Source: Nectonema munidae (taxonomy: Eukaryota > Nematomorpha > Nectonematoida > Nectonematidae). Taken from it: a stretch of DNA of 64,000 nt. The DNA is taken from the NCBI GenBank assembly GCA_030549495.1, contig JAUIRK010000875.1, positions 1-64,000 of the forward strand, in the 5' to 3' direction. Below, in pieces: positions 24,563 to 36,913 of this stretch. A model generated the notes under the pieces. That model saw nothing but the letters and a program-made list of their open reading frames with translations, searched no databases and had not been told where the DNA came from. Position numbers and translations under genes: made by a program. Each line of letters begins with the position of its first letter. Within the stretch, counting starts at the first letter, position 1.

Positions 24563-26739
24563 TATATGTATCGGGAGTTTGTCAAATCTCCGGGGACATC
24601 AAAACACGTTGAAGAAATTTGCCAAGAGGCAAATGTAAAATTTTTCATCTGCAAAATACAGTCTAGTCCTTCTCAATATTGAAAACAGATAAAATTTCAA
24701 TATATATGTTCTAAGCTTGGTGGAATTGAAAAGTTTTCACTTCCAGAAGATAACATAAATTGAAGCAGACTCCTTGCAATTTAATTTATCGTTTTTATGA
24801 ACTTCAAGTTATATTGCTGGTGTCGGTGAAAATATGATTTGAAGTTTTGTATAATACCGGCATCTAATCGTTGAACGTGATGAATACAGGGGTGTCAGTC
24901 GGCTAAACACACTCGCAAGACATGGCGCCACTGGCACTGCTAGGCAGGAAGTGTAATCATTCAGGCGGTACATTTTGCCAGCGACACATGGCGTAAGACC
25001 GGGGGTAATTTTATGGAAAATAGCATGTACGTTCCGCCAATGGCGGACAGTGGGGGCGTTATATCGGGGGAATTAAAATGGTGCGAAGATATATATATAC
25101 TTATATATAATACTTTTGAAACTCTTACAAGTCAATGTTCCTAAGACTATGTAAATCATGATAATTGAAGAATGCTGACTGATAAGGGTATTTCTGAATG
25201 CGGGTTGTTTCCATAAGCTTTGAAATACTCGCATTTTTTACATTAATTATATACTGTTAATTTGAATCTATATATGATTTCCTTTTTTTTATATTGAAAA
25301 AAAAGCTTTTTATTGGTCTTTGTTTGATATGGCAAATAAATCTTCTTTATTTATAAAAATGAACAAAATTCAGGACTTCTTTCAACGAGAAAATAAATCA
25401 AAATAGAATTGTTCCGTTTTGTCTTCTAGCTAAAGAAAAAAAGTTAGAAGAATTACTTAAATAAATTCGCTGTAAAAAAAGAAAAGTTATACCTTGATGT
25501 AAACAGAATTGAAGGCGCGCTTACACGTGTAGATAATTGTTAGGGCGCTATGAAACGATTAAAAATGATTTAAAAGATTTCTTAAAATGTTTATCTTACT
25601 CAAGAAGCCGAAAACCAAGTTGATCATCATAATCAATTCTACTCTCTTTATATAAGATAGTACTAACCTCTATAACATTCTTTTCCCATTTATTCTTAAT
25701 TCTTAAAATGATATATTTCTTGCTAACAAACAAAACATAAGGAAGATTTGTTCTTTCAAATTTTGCAAAATCTAAATAGAGAATAATGTAGAAATCGTAA
25801 AGATATGTTATGGCGGTTTCCATTAATTATATTTCTCTGTACCCATGTGTGTGGCCCCGCTGTGGTTGGAAGGGTGTGGGAGGAGAGATTTCTAAGAATT
25901 CCACCCTCGCATGGTCACACTTTTTTATTACTTCGGATCGACACATATGGCCTCAAGAAGCTATTTTCAAACTGTTACCAGTATTGTAATACAAAAATAG
26001 GTTTATAGTTATTTTCTTTGGATCGATTTTTACGACCAATCGAATCGGCTTATGCATCAGCAACGGCTGGTGCACTTTTGGCAGAAATCATTTTTTCTCT
26101 CTCTCTCACTGCTTGCTCTTCACTACCATATATCCGTGAACTACTCCTTGAAGCACTAGCTCCAGCATTTTCTTTTCCTTTAATGTAACATTTTCTATTT
26201 CATCATGGATCCTAATCATCTCCTACTCACCAGGTCCGAGTCGAAGTCCATTGAAAATTGAAGACATCCCATAATATAAAATTGTTTTTTACTATTTCGA
26301 AAAATTCAACCTGAAAAATTGTAATAATTATGAATTAGTTTTTTAACTCTGCATCCTTACGTTTTTATACCATTTATTTTCAAGGATAACCAATTAATTT
26401 AATTTTCAAAACATTTTTTATGTAAATTAAGGAAAGAAGAATGTCTTAAGAGTTCAATAACTTTGTTTTGTTACAAACGTTATTTTGGTATATATAAGCA
26501 GGAATCAAAGTCCTTGAAAATTCAGGTGTCGGAGTTATAAACAAAGATTTTACTTCATTTCCCAAGCCCTGACCCTAAATATATAAGTCCCTTGCATTCA
26601 TTATAATATAAACTAATTATTGGATTATATTTAACTTTTTAATATATTGATTTTAATGTTTCAAACCATATTCAGTTTTACTAATTTTCATACTATCCTT
26701 CTTAAATATATATATTTTAAAGTCTATTTTTTTATATAA
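24563..26739. other. No gene seen
   Basis: A modestly GC-richer patch at 24880-25070 (GGCGCCACTGG, GCGACACATGGCG, TGGCGGACAGTGG) has no coding frame that I recognise. The 67-codon plus frame at 25805-26008 has no resemblance to a known family. 26640-26740 is plain AT-rich sequence. Confidence 0.5.
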
Positions 26740-26749
26740 AAAAGAGCGA

Positions 26750-26811
26750 TGACACTTAAGCTTTTCCCCAACACCTTTTAAATTCAAAATTTGCCCAGCG
26801 CTAATAGGGGT
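26750..26811 (+). mobile_element. Relic terminus of element T or a relative
   Basis: AAAATTTGCCCAGCGCTAAT followed by AGGGG matches the last 25 bases of element T at 22045-22068, but the TTAA is changed. A CCCC-containing stretch lies upstream. Only the terminus is recognisable. Confidence 0.5.
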
Positions 26812-27299
26812 GAAAAGCGTATATCTATGAGTATGTTATCAAACTGAATCAAGTATTAATGATTATAATTCATATTTTTCATCAATAAATTAAGATTGCA
26901 GTTTCCATCTTGAAAAATTCTACTTATTTATCTCCCAAAATCAAATAATTGAAGCCCTGAAAAATTTTGTATTGCAAAAAATAATATCTGAAAGCAACGT
27001 ATCAACATATTTATCATTGAAAACTGACGAAACAAAAGATATTAGTGGGAAAGAATGTTTGTCAGTAGTAAATAAGCTCATAGGCGATTTTATATAAAAA
27101 TCTCCATTTTCAAAGAGCTCTCTTTCTTTGTTTCTGCACTTAAAATGGTTTTTTGCTTCAACAGTCTTTCCAGATTATAAATTTTTTCGTAAGTTTTTTT
27201 TATTGGGTTTATTTCACGCTTAAAGAGCATCATTTCATTTATGCGTTTTTTTAAATATCTTGTCGGATTTGAGAAAAACCAATTCAAGATGGATATTAG

Positions 27300-29001
27300 A
27301 AATTTTATGCTAATTAAACATAGTCGTGTAACTTAACAAGATGAAAAAAGCCCGAAAATGATAATAAAAAAATTGAAAATCGGTAATTCTAGTAAACCCA
27401 ATGAAAGTGAATCTTCTCCCGAATCCAGTTCTTCTCTTCCAAACGAACTAGTACTAGACATTGGAAATTATGTGAATAACAAGGCGGTGGACGAATCCTT
27501 GAGGCACAAAAATTCGCAAATCGAGTCTCAAAATTTCATTTCCGTAATGAATAACCCTGAGGGAGAAATTTTATCACAATTGAATACTAAAATTGATCAA
27601 ACCGTTTTGAAAAATTGTGAAATTCTACACTCTCTACTGTCTTCTCTTCTATTTTGTGCAACAAAGGATATTGCAATAAGAGGTGCGGAATCGATCTCTA
27701 AAAATTTCAAAGAGCTTTTGAGCTTCAGAGTAGAAGCCAGAGATAGTGTTTTGAAAAATCATCTTGAAACGTTAGGATTCTCAATACTTGCTGATGAAAC
27801 GGCAGACATTTCTGGAACAGAACAACTGTCACTTGGAGTGCGATTTTTGGATACCAGAGATAAACAGGTTTGTTTAAAATTTTGTTTTTTTTCTGATAAT
27901 GTAATGAATTATTGTGTTTTTTTTATGAAATTTTACTATAGGTTATAATACGTGAAGGATTTCTTGGCTTTATCCCATTGAGTGATATGAGTAAGACAGA
28001 AATATCAAGCTCCTTGTTGAAGCAGTGTTAAAGTTATGGTTTGAATATGGAAAAACTTTTGGGACAAGGGTATGACGGATGTTCAACAATGCCAGGAGTT
28101 GAAAATGGTGTTCAAGCAAAAATAAAAAACTTGTATCTTAAGGCATTTTACACTCATTGTGCTTCTCATTGTTTCAATTTGACCGTGAATGACTTAAACT
28201 CTGTTTCTGCGATTCGTAATTCAATTGGTAAAATATTAATTAAAAGACTCCTATCATTGACAACTATTTTTAATTATTTTTTATTTTTTCTCAAGTACCA
28301 CTAAATCGATCATTGTTTTCTTTCGTGAAAACACATATAGAAGAAGCATGGTTCCCAATCTTCCTTTATTATCAGAAACTCGATGGACCGCCAAATAAAA
28401 AAGTATAAGACTATTTTCTGAAAGCTTTGAAATTTTTTTTTGACGCTTTGGAGATTTGTTCAACTAAATTGAAAGGAGATTCAAGGCAAACAGCACATCA
28501 GTTGTTTTGTGCTTGCTCTTCCTTACAGTCCGTTCAAATTGATTTAACTAAAGTTCATCAACTGGTCAATCAGAAGAATTTTTCAAAACAAATATATTTG
28601 AAAAAGTGTCTGAAAATTTGGATATTGAGCATAAACTGCCACGCCAGTGTAAAAGACAAACTCATAGAGTGAACCTTGAATCAAAAAACGTTGAGGATTA
28701 TTTCCGCATAAGTGTTTTCATTCCTTATCTTGACTCGTTCATTTCTTCTCTGCAAACTCGTTTTTCCGAACAAAAACCTCACTTTGACTTGAGTATATTT
28801 CATCCCTCACACATTGAAAACACCACTCGAAAAGACTTTTTTGAGAAAGTCTCCCAAATTCAAAACATTTATGCAATTCATAATTTAGAAAATGAATCAT
28901 TGAATTGGTTTGATTTTTGGTTAGTGTCAAAAGATAAAGAAAGCAAAATAGAGTTCATCGAATTGCTTAACACACCGAATTGTCATCTTTGCAAAAATTA
29001 A
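27300..29001 (+). pseudogene. hAT transposase with DUF4371 domain (ZMYM1-like), 3' end missing
   Basis: After a Ser/Glu-rich leader (27358 on), DUF4371 features appear: AIRGAESISKNFKELLSF, then FSILADETADISGTEQLSLG with the first catalytic aspartate. An intron at 27868-27941 (GT..AG) joins DKQ to VIIREGFLGFIPL in frame. LLGQGYDGCSTMPGVENGVQ and FYTHCASHCFNLTVND (the CxxH segment) follow. SETRWTAK lies near 28378 and FIPYLDSFISSLQTRFSEQ at 28717-28773. The C-terminal dimerisation domain is absent after 29001, and there are several stops. It is a cousin of the element at 11625-17871 but lacks the TTF finger. Confidence 0.85.
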
Positions 29002-30015
29002 GGAGTAATTCTGATGTTGATTTTTCTAAGCAAGTTCTTTTATTTTTACAATGCTCATGATGGAAAAATTTCTTAGTATAATGAAATCTGGCAATGACTA
29101 CTTGAAAGTAACATATTTTTTCTTTAAAAACTACAAAAGTCATCAATTTAGAAAGAAGACAATAATATGATTATTGGCCTAGATATGGTAGAGATTGTAA
29201 ATCTCCACACATATATTATGTTTATAGATATACGATATGAAAATAAACTTAAGTAGACCGTGTAGCTTACAGCTCTTAGTTCCTTCAATAAAGAAAATAA
29301 AGAATCTAAACAAATTTTAATCACATCACAGACGGTTCGACATTGTGTTATTTGATTTCTCCTAGGGAGCGTTCACAAATGATCTCAACCATTTTTGGTT
29401 ATTTTTTGACCCCTCCCACATCTTGTCATATTTTTACTATATCTTCTTGTATTAATTATAGCCTATGGTCAAGTGTTTGCCGCCTAAGTTTCTGTTGATA
29501 TCATTTGCAAACGGTCCTTTATTATGAAAAGATTATCACATCTAGAAGTAGCTCTCACAGATTCTTTTACTTCTTCATTTTTTTCGCAAAATAAAAATAG
29601 TCCCTTTGATTTTTACTTCTTTTTCTATCGCTGAAAACAGACATGATATAAGTAAAATTGATATAAAAGCTCACTATAGTACTGTACATATTTTGGAATG
29701 GTGTAACAAGAAGTGGAAGACCTAGGAGTATGTATTTACGTAACATCTCTGATATTCCATTTGTTCCAAAAAAAGATGTCAATGGAAACGGATTTTATTT
29801 CTGCCTCCTCATTTCCTCTTGGAAATTTTCAATTTAACAAAAAATACAATGAAAGAAAAAAAGACCTTTCAAAATAAATCATTTTTTCTATTAAACTTTA
29901 GTGTTGAAAAAATTCTCTGTTATATTTCTTATTTGCCACCCGCTTGAAGTTGAAGGAGAAAAAAGCCTAAAGTTCGTTACGAGATTTTTGAAGTTTAATA
30001 ATCCACAAGAAAGAA
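29002..30015. other. No gene seen
   Basis: AT-rich with a few short frames and no motif. Confidence 0.5.
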
Positions 30016-30019
30016 ATAG

Positions 30020-30301
30020 AAGTTGAAGCTAGTACTTTTTTTGGTGAAATTTAGTGGCAGGAGAACGCTACATCCACAACTATCTTTTCTTATCACTGAA
30101 ACTTCAATGAAAAAACATGTTGAACGCAAAAGCACAGCTTTAGATGCAAGATTAATTCTAAAATCCTATGCGATTTGCAAACCGGAAAGTGTTGTTGATG
30201 AGCCCATTTCAAAGAAACGAAGAAGATGTTTCTCATGTCGTCTAAATCATTTTGATCAACACAAAAGAACTTTATATGAAAACTGTTTGAAGGGTATATA
30301 A
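30020..30301 (+). pseudogene. Possible piggyBac-type C-terminal fragment
   Basis: A 92-codon frame ends SKKRRRCFSCRLNHFDQHKR followed by TLYENCLKG. The basic run and CxxC...C pattern resemble the small cysteine finger at the end of piggyBac-related transposases. No catalytic sequence was found upstream, so the call is weak. It could equally be an unrelated zinc-binding fragment. Confidence 0.3.
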
Positions 30302-33300
30302 ATTTTACCTTTGTTTTTTTTTAGTTTTTTTTTATTTTACCGTTGTGTTTGCTTTTACATATTAATTTTGATTCTTTTTTTAAAATAAAGCCAAATTTAT
30401 TATAAAATTCTGAGAAAAGTTTTTACTTTTTTATTATTGAATTGAATTATTATTCTATACTTTTTAGAAAAAATAACACTCAACAGCATTATAAGTTTTT
30501 AAAAGTCTAACTTATGACATTTTTTGAAGTAAACCTGTACTTTGAAATTTGCAGGGTATAGGGATGTTTTAATTTTTAGACAGATTTTCATTCAAATTTT
30601 TGGGTCAAAATAATGCAAGGCCGCTCAGCCCCCATACGGTCACGCGAGGAAATCCATACTAATTAGCGGAAACTCCTAAAATCAACATTTAGGCCGTCTT
30701 TAATTTTTGTTGTGTGTGTGTGTTATGTGCACATGTGTGTGTTTACAATATTTTATGAGTATTACTTTTGAATCTGCTTAAATATATTGATTCCAACTTT
30801 GGATCAGGAGTTGATAAAACATTTCCAATACTTCTATTATTTTACGTTGCTTTTGCGTTTCCTAAAAAACCAAAGAACAAAAATTTTAAAGTGCTGAATA
30901 AAAATTGATTTCAACTATTCAGGGATCATCAATATGATTAAGAATTATTTTTGTTAACCTTGTCCACTAAAACCTTTTATATTGTGTAATATTATAGACA
31001 AAGAATAATGATAATTGATAACTAGATGAAAACAAACCAAAGATTATTTAGCTTAAAAATAAAAAAGTGTTTTTGTAGGCTCAATTGTCGATGGTTTCAT
31101 TGTTGGTAAGCAAATTTTTCTGTCCGAATTTTATCGTGCTCAATTTCCATTTGGTGCATTAATCGATATTTAAATCTTTAATCAGATATAGAATTTGGAC
31201 CATTTTAAAATTAAAGATGTAGGAATTGTCATCTCATAGCTCATCTTTTTTTAGCTTATCTATGGCGCGATTTTTTTATGGCATTATTTAAATTGTCTAA
31301 CAAACATATTAGATATGCTTCACTCTCTTTTAAATATTATTTGTGTAGCTTTTCTTAATTCGTGATTTTGCTTACGTAAAGCACTGAACCAAGAAAACTT
31401 AAAAGCTCGAGCTTTTTTCTCTCAAAAAACAACTTCTTGCAAAACTTCACCTGAAGCTTTAGAAAGGTCTAAAGTTCTGTGTAGATCATTCTATCGTTAT
31501 TTCAAAATTGAATAGGATTAGGATTCAGCGTGTGTGTATGCGTGTGCTTATACAAGCTGGAGCCGTCATATCGTGTTATGTGAGGAGAAGAAGGTCATTC
31601 GATCTGAAATTATTGTGTATAAACTCTGCACATCTAAGTCCTAATCTAAATAATTGAAAGTATAGGTTTCGAAAAAACGAAAATCTCGCATTTTTGGGGT
31701 GTTGTGAAAAGATATTGCATTCTGTAAGTGTTAATGTGGCTTTGAATCACAGGAGAGAAATGATTTAAAAAGAAAAATTTACCAATGTATTTTCCTTAAA
31801 ATAAATAAGCATGGAAAAATATTGTTAATTGCGATGATGGAAAAATATTGTTAATTGCGATGATGGAAAAATATTTTTATCATCATTACCTATTTTAACT
31901 AAAAGTTTTATTTAAGTAGAGGCAAAAAAATTAAAAGCAAAGCAAAACATGGCTTACAAGGAACTAAATAAAAAACATCCTTCTCATTGCAATGGTGTAA
32001 CTTAGAGAAAATTAAAAAGCTTACTTCTCGTCCAAGAAATAAAGAGTAAAAGGAGGCCCGTCACAACAAAAGGATGAGATATGAATTTCACAAGTACTAA
32101 AAGGAAATCAAGATAACGCAGGCGCTCTTTTTTTAAACCTATCTTCAGCACTTACTTCCGAGCATGCTTCGTCTTTTCTTTTGTTGACCTTAAACAATCA
32201 AATTATTTAGAGTGAAGCAAAAACGAAATTGTGATGAGAAAAGAAGTTCAGAAAATACTAAATCTAAAGAATTATCAACTTTTTTCTTTTATTCGCCGAG
32301 GGATAGGGTTAATAACTTTAATTTATTTGGTAAAAACAATTTCAAAGAGGGGAAAATAAATGACACATTTATCAAAAAGAAAATGTCACTAGAAACTTAA
32401 AATTGGCGAAAAAATCAAAGATAATAATTTGTCTAAGTTTAATAAAAGTGGTCGAAGATATACATATTTTTCATGTTTTCATACTTTTTAATTAAAATAG
32501 AATTTAAATATCAAACTGTTCATACCCCTTCTCGATCTTCTTTGATAACGTTTCTTCATCGTAAAAGAGTTTGTGGAATGCAGAAGTTCAATTTCTTGTT
32601 CACTTTATGTCAAAAACATCAAGAATTTATCTACGTGTTTATTTAAATATACAAGTGTATTGGACCCAGTGGAGTGCAAAATCGTTATTACATTACTTAA
32701 TATATCTCGATTGAATTTTTATTGATGATATATTAATACAAATGAATTCTGGGCCTCCGCCCCTTGTTGAACCGAGATGAACATATGTGGTATGAAGGAT
32801 TTGCATACATCATATTCATTTATCTCTATTTCCATATTTAAATTGCTCGTGTTTATCAGTCAAGAATTTACCAAAGGGAGGGGACCCCACCAAAAAGTTG
32901 CTTTATGTTTTTATGTCTTTTTCATATAAACAAGAAAAGCGAAAACTCGCAGTGCCCTCAGTTCTTCTAAATCCATTACTGACGTGTGCTTCTGTCTATT
33001 CTATTTCTATGAAATTTATTGAATTTTATCTTTTAATAACCCATATGTGTATATAATTATCTAAAAAAACTTTAAGCTTGTCTTATTTTAGTATAAAAGA
33101 TATAATTTCCAGCACGGAACCAGAACCAATATAGCCACAGGTAGATTTCGGCAAAACTTCTTAAAATATTTTATACTAGATGAAGTTTTAATTCTCTTTA
33201 GAGTCAAATTTCGCATAATTACAATATATTAAATATTCATTTATAAATATAGAAATATCAAATATTTTCTGTCCCGCCAAAATTAATCACAATCTTTTGG

Positions 33301-34282
33301 CTAACTTTCGAAAGATATAGGCGTGGAGAGGGGGATAGAACCCTCTTCTGTATCAACCCCTTATAATTGCCTGATTTTATTTTAACAGTTATTAAGATTA
33401 CATTCTGTAAAACTGATTTCAGACAAAGTTTAACATTTAAATATTCTCTTAATTCCTTCTAAAATGATGATGAACGTATACAAAAATGAAATCTCTTTTA
33501 CTATCAAAGAAGTAATAGAGTGTTCATTCCTGCAAGTGCAAATCCTATCATGGCTAACTTTTTATGCTTTTATATATTTCGCTTATCTTCCTTGAAAGCA
33601 ACTAAATTGTTGCGCTTTAAATATATCATATCACCGCCGCATATCCATCGAGAGATTAATCAATGAAAGACGATTCAATAAAAATGTTTTTTCAATCGAA
33701 AAACTCCGTCTTGTAATACTTGTTCTCAAATTCAAATTAAATATTAAAGTCTGAAATAATAGAAAATGATCAATTTTGGATTTCCTAAACAGGTTTGTTC
33801 ACTTTCCTTAAATAAGCTCTCTTAAATCCTCTAAAAAAGCTTCAGAAAGGCCAATATAACGTATAATGGCTTACTTAAGATTAATTGAGGCATAACATAT
33901 GATAAGTTTACAATAAATGTGAAGGATTTTTGTAGAAAAAATAAGATAACTAAGTCTCAGAAAATTTTTCCTCAGAATCAATACGAATAACTATAGCCTA
34001 CCCAGTTTTCTGAGACCGAATTATCCATTTCCAATTTTATGAGACCAAGTTTTGTGGTCGCCATAAATGGCAGTATTATCATTCCTTGGAATTAGATTGA
34101 TAGCGTGTGTATAAATTGTGTGCGCGTCCTATATATTTTTATTGAGAATAAAACTCAATTCAAAAAAGATTGCCGTGATTCGTATCACTAGTGGTGCGTT
34201 TTGGTTAGAATCCACCATATAACTATTTGGTGTTAGTAGCATTTTATACATAATAATATGAGTAGAAATGGTAAGTTTTCTT
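30302..34282. other. Long stretch without recognised genes
   Basis: Nearly 4 kb of AT-rich sequence. There is a short TG-rich run at about 30708-30740. A 29-bp unit (ATGGAAAAATATTGTTAATT...) is repeated about 2.5 times at 31810-31880. No coding frame beyond 62 codons and no transposon domain were seen. Confidence 0.5.
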
Positions 34283-34518
34283 GTATTCGACCATCATCAC
34301 TAAGCTATTGAAAACGGTTAGCTTTGATGATCTTTATCTACTTATGAATTGAATGTGGCATTGCAGTCTCAAATCAAGCTAGTAGTAAGCAGAGTACATT
34401 TCCCAGCATATATTGCAGGTAGTAATGAGGCTTCTAAAGCGGAATGAGAACTGATGAGGCTTCAATAGCCGAAACCGGTCTTTCACACAATGTACGCTTA
34501 GTGATTATGATCGAATAC
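34283..34518 (+). mobile_element. Small element bounded by 23-bp inverted repeats and carrying a hammerhead motif
   Basis: GTATTCGACCATCATCACTA at 34283 continues to AGC at 34305. It is mirrored by GCTTAGTGATTATGATCGAA (34496) continuing to TAC (34518), with about 21 of 23 positions complementary. The interior holds a hammerhead ribozyme motif near the right repeat and a decayed partial copy of it 29 bp upstream. Hammerheads in repeated DNA of invertebrates are known from Penelope-like retroelements and retrozymes. Which of these this is cannot be told, as no protein is encoded here. Confidence 0.5.
34446..34485 (+). ncRNA. Hammerhead ribozyme motif (type I, minimal stem III)
   Basis: The conserved core is complete: CTGATGA at 34451-34457, then stem II (GGCT 34458-34461 with AGCC 34667 minus 200 offset, that is 34467-34470; loop TCAAT), and GAAA at 34471-34474. 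The palindrome ACCGGT (34474-34479) forms the very short stem III and C34480 is the expected cleavage base, giving the preferred GTC site. Stem I can form between TGAGAA (34445-34450, one bulged G) and TTTCA (34481-34485). A stem III with no loop is typical of the retroelement hammerheads thought to act as dimers. Activity is inferred, not shown. Confidence 0.7.
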
Positions 34519-35118
34519 ATTAGAACTTACAATTTCTAGTTAAACTAACACCTTGTACGCCCAATCAATACCAAAGTGGCAGAAATTCTAGACTCCAAGT
34601 CAATAATTAAACGTAAAACTTTACCTGTTCTCAATTGAAAGGAATTCAGTATGTAAGGATTTTTATAGTTGCCTTCTTCACTACCGAACTGTAAATTAAA
34701 AATGCAAATAATCGGTGGTAATACGAATATGTTGTCCACATCATCTTCAAGGCATAATTATCATCCTCAACATCTTTTCCTAAAATTGTTAGAATTGTTA
34801 TCATCTTCACCATCCTCTCCTAAAATAGAATCTTACACACACACACACTAGTCTGTTTCCATTGCCCTGAGGTTGTCAGAATATGCCTTACTTTTTTTAG
34901 AGTTGTATTATGAGTCATAAATAAATCCCAAAAAAGAAAAATGTCGAAAAAAAATTGTTAAAGTGGTGCAATAAACAAAAATATGTTAAGATAACTTTTT
35001 AGTTCGCAAAATAGATGGCGTTAATTAAAAATTTATTTTTTGCTATTATTATTTATTATTTTGAGTACAACAAATATAAACTTAAAAAAAATATTAAAAA
35101 AATTAAATTATATATAAA
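34519..35118. other. No gene seen; TAGATGGCG-TTAA motif at about 35012
   Basis: Contains a run of (AC) of about 12 bases at 34836 and the recurrent motif TAGATGGCGTTAA at about 35011-35023. No coding signal. Confidence 0.4.
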
Positions 35119-36630
35119 TATCTCCAACCCGTATATTACGATGATTCTTCTCCAACCTGTATTCTACTATGATTCATCTCCAAACTATATACTACAATGA
35201 TTTATCTCTAACCTGTATACTACGATGATTCATCTCTAACCTGTATACTACGATGATTCATCTTCAACCTGTATACTACGATGGTTTCTATTCCATGTAC
35301 AAATAACTAGGGAGACAATGTTCAACTTTCTGTTCACATTCTGCTAGATGTAAGATTTGATATACCTCATTCGGGGAGACGATGCTACATAAGTTATTAC
35401 CTATATACATTATACCTGTATACTACGATGGTTCATCTCCAACCTGTATACCGCGATAATTCATATCAAAGAATCGAAAAATATTTTTTAAAAAATAAAA
35501 AAATATCAAACTTTCTGTTCATATTTTGCTACCTCATACGATGTTACAAAAGTTATTACCTATACTTTGCAATTTGCACGATTTTAAATATTATATTTGT
35601 CAAATAATCAAAATAAAATTCTGTAATCAAAGAATCGAAAAATATTCTTTAAAAAATCAAAAAATATCAAACTTTCTGTTCATATTTTGCTACCTCATAC
35701 GATGTTACAAAAGTTATTACCTATACTTTGCAATTTGCACGATTTTAAATATTATATTTGTCGAATAATCAAAGAATCGAAAAATGTTCAAATCAAAAAA
35801 TATTTATTCTTTTTAAATATATCGTTGGCTCCCCTTACTTTTAAAATTGAAAGATAAACCTAGTCTTTAATAATTAATTTTTATCAAATTATGCACATAC
35901 GTAACTAAAAGTAAGGGGAGCCAACGATATATTTAAAAAGAATAAATATTTTTTGATTTGAACATTTTTCGATTCTTTGATTATTCGACAAATATAATAT
36001 TTAAAATCGTGCAAATTGCAAAGTATAGGTAATAACTTTTGTAACATCGTATGAGGTAGCAAAATATGAACAGAAAGTTTGATATTTTTTGATTTTTTAA
36101 AGAATATTTTTCGATTCTTTGATTACAGAATTTTATTTTGATTATTTGACAAATATAATATTTAAAATCGTGCAAATTGCAAAGTATAGGTAATAACTTT
36201 TGTAACATCGTATGAGGTAGCAAAATATGAACAGAAAGTTTGATATTTTTTTATTTTTTAAAAAATATTTTTCGATTCTTTGATATGAATTATCGCGGTA
36301 TACAGGTTGGAGATGAACCATCGTAGTATACAGGTATAATGTATATAGGTAATAACTTATGTAGCATCGTCTCCCCGAATGAGGTATATCAAATCTTACA
36401 TCTAGCAGAATGTGAACAGAAAGTTGAACATTGTCTCCCTAGTTATTTGTACATGGAATAGAAACCATCGTAGTATACAGGTTGAAGATGAATCATCGTA
36501 GTATACAGGTTAGAGATGAATCATCGTAGTATACAGGTTAGAGATAAATCATTGTAGTATATAGTTTGGAGATGAATCATAGTAGAATACAGGTTGGAGA
36601 AGAATCATCGTAATATACGGGTTGGAGATA
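35119..36630. repeat. Giant palindrome: 724-bp arms, 64-bp loop (foldback-like)
   Basis: Arms 35119-35842 and 35907-36630 are reverse complements with no length difference. 80-codon frames in each arm translate identically. The outer third of each arm is an array of about 27-bp units (CATCTCTAACCTGTATACTA...). The inner part holds two to three units of about 140-162 bp (starting CAAAGAATCGAAAAATATTC). The loop 35843-35906 is not symmetric. Long arms made of tandem repeats around a short loop match Foldback-type elements. No flanking target duplication was found. An assembly or amplification foldback is possible but would not usually leave a 64-bp unpaired loop. Confidence 0.9.
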
Positions 36631-36761
36631 ACACGCAAGTTGTCTACCCGCGTTCAACCGTACAGGTTATGAGAATATATCATTACATATTAGAGAAGAG
36701 TTTTCTAAACTCTTTATACTGAAAAAATATTTCTTCAAATATATTACTGTTTTGTTTAAAA

Positions 36762-36905
36762 TACCTATACTTTGCAATTTGCACGATTTTAAATATTATA
36801 TTTGTCAAATAATCAAAATAAAATTCTGTGATCAAAGAATCGAAAAATATTCTTTAAAAAATCAAAAAATATCAAACTTTCTGTTCATATTTTGCTACCT
36901 CATAG
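36762..36905 (+). repeat. Partial direct copy of the palindrome's inner unit
   Basis: ACCTATACTTTGCAATTTGC through TTTTGCTACCTCATA repeats the left-arm inner unit (35560-35700) outside the palindrome, about 130 bp past its right end. Confidence 0.85.
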
Positions 36906-36913
36906 CTTCAATG

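Noticed and set aside
25805-26008. 67-codon plus frame
   Set aside because: No motif, no neighbours supporting a gene, and length expected by chance.
35526-36223. Two identical 80-codon frames on opposite strands
   Set aside because: They exist only because the two palindrome arms mirror each other, and the peptide is low complexity. Not a gene.
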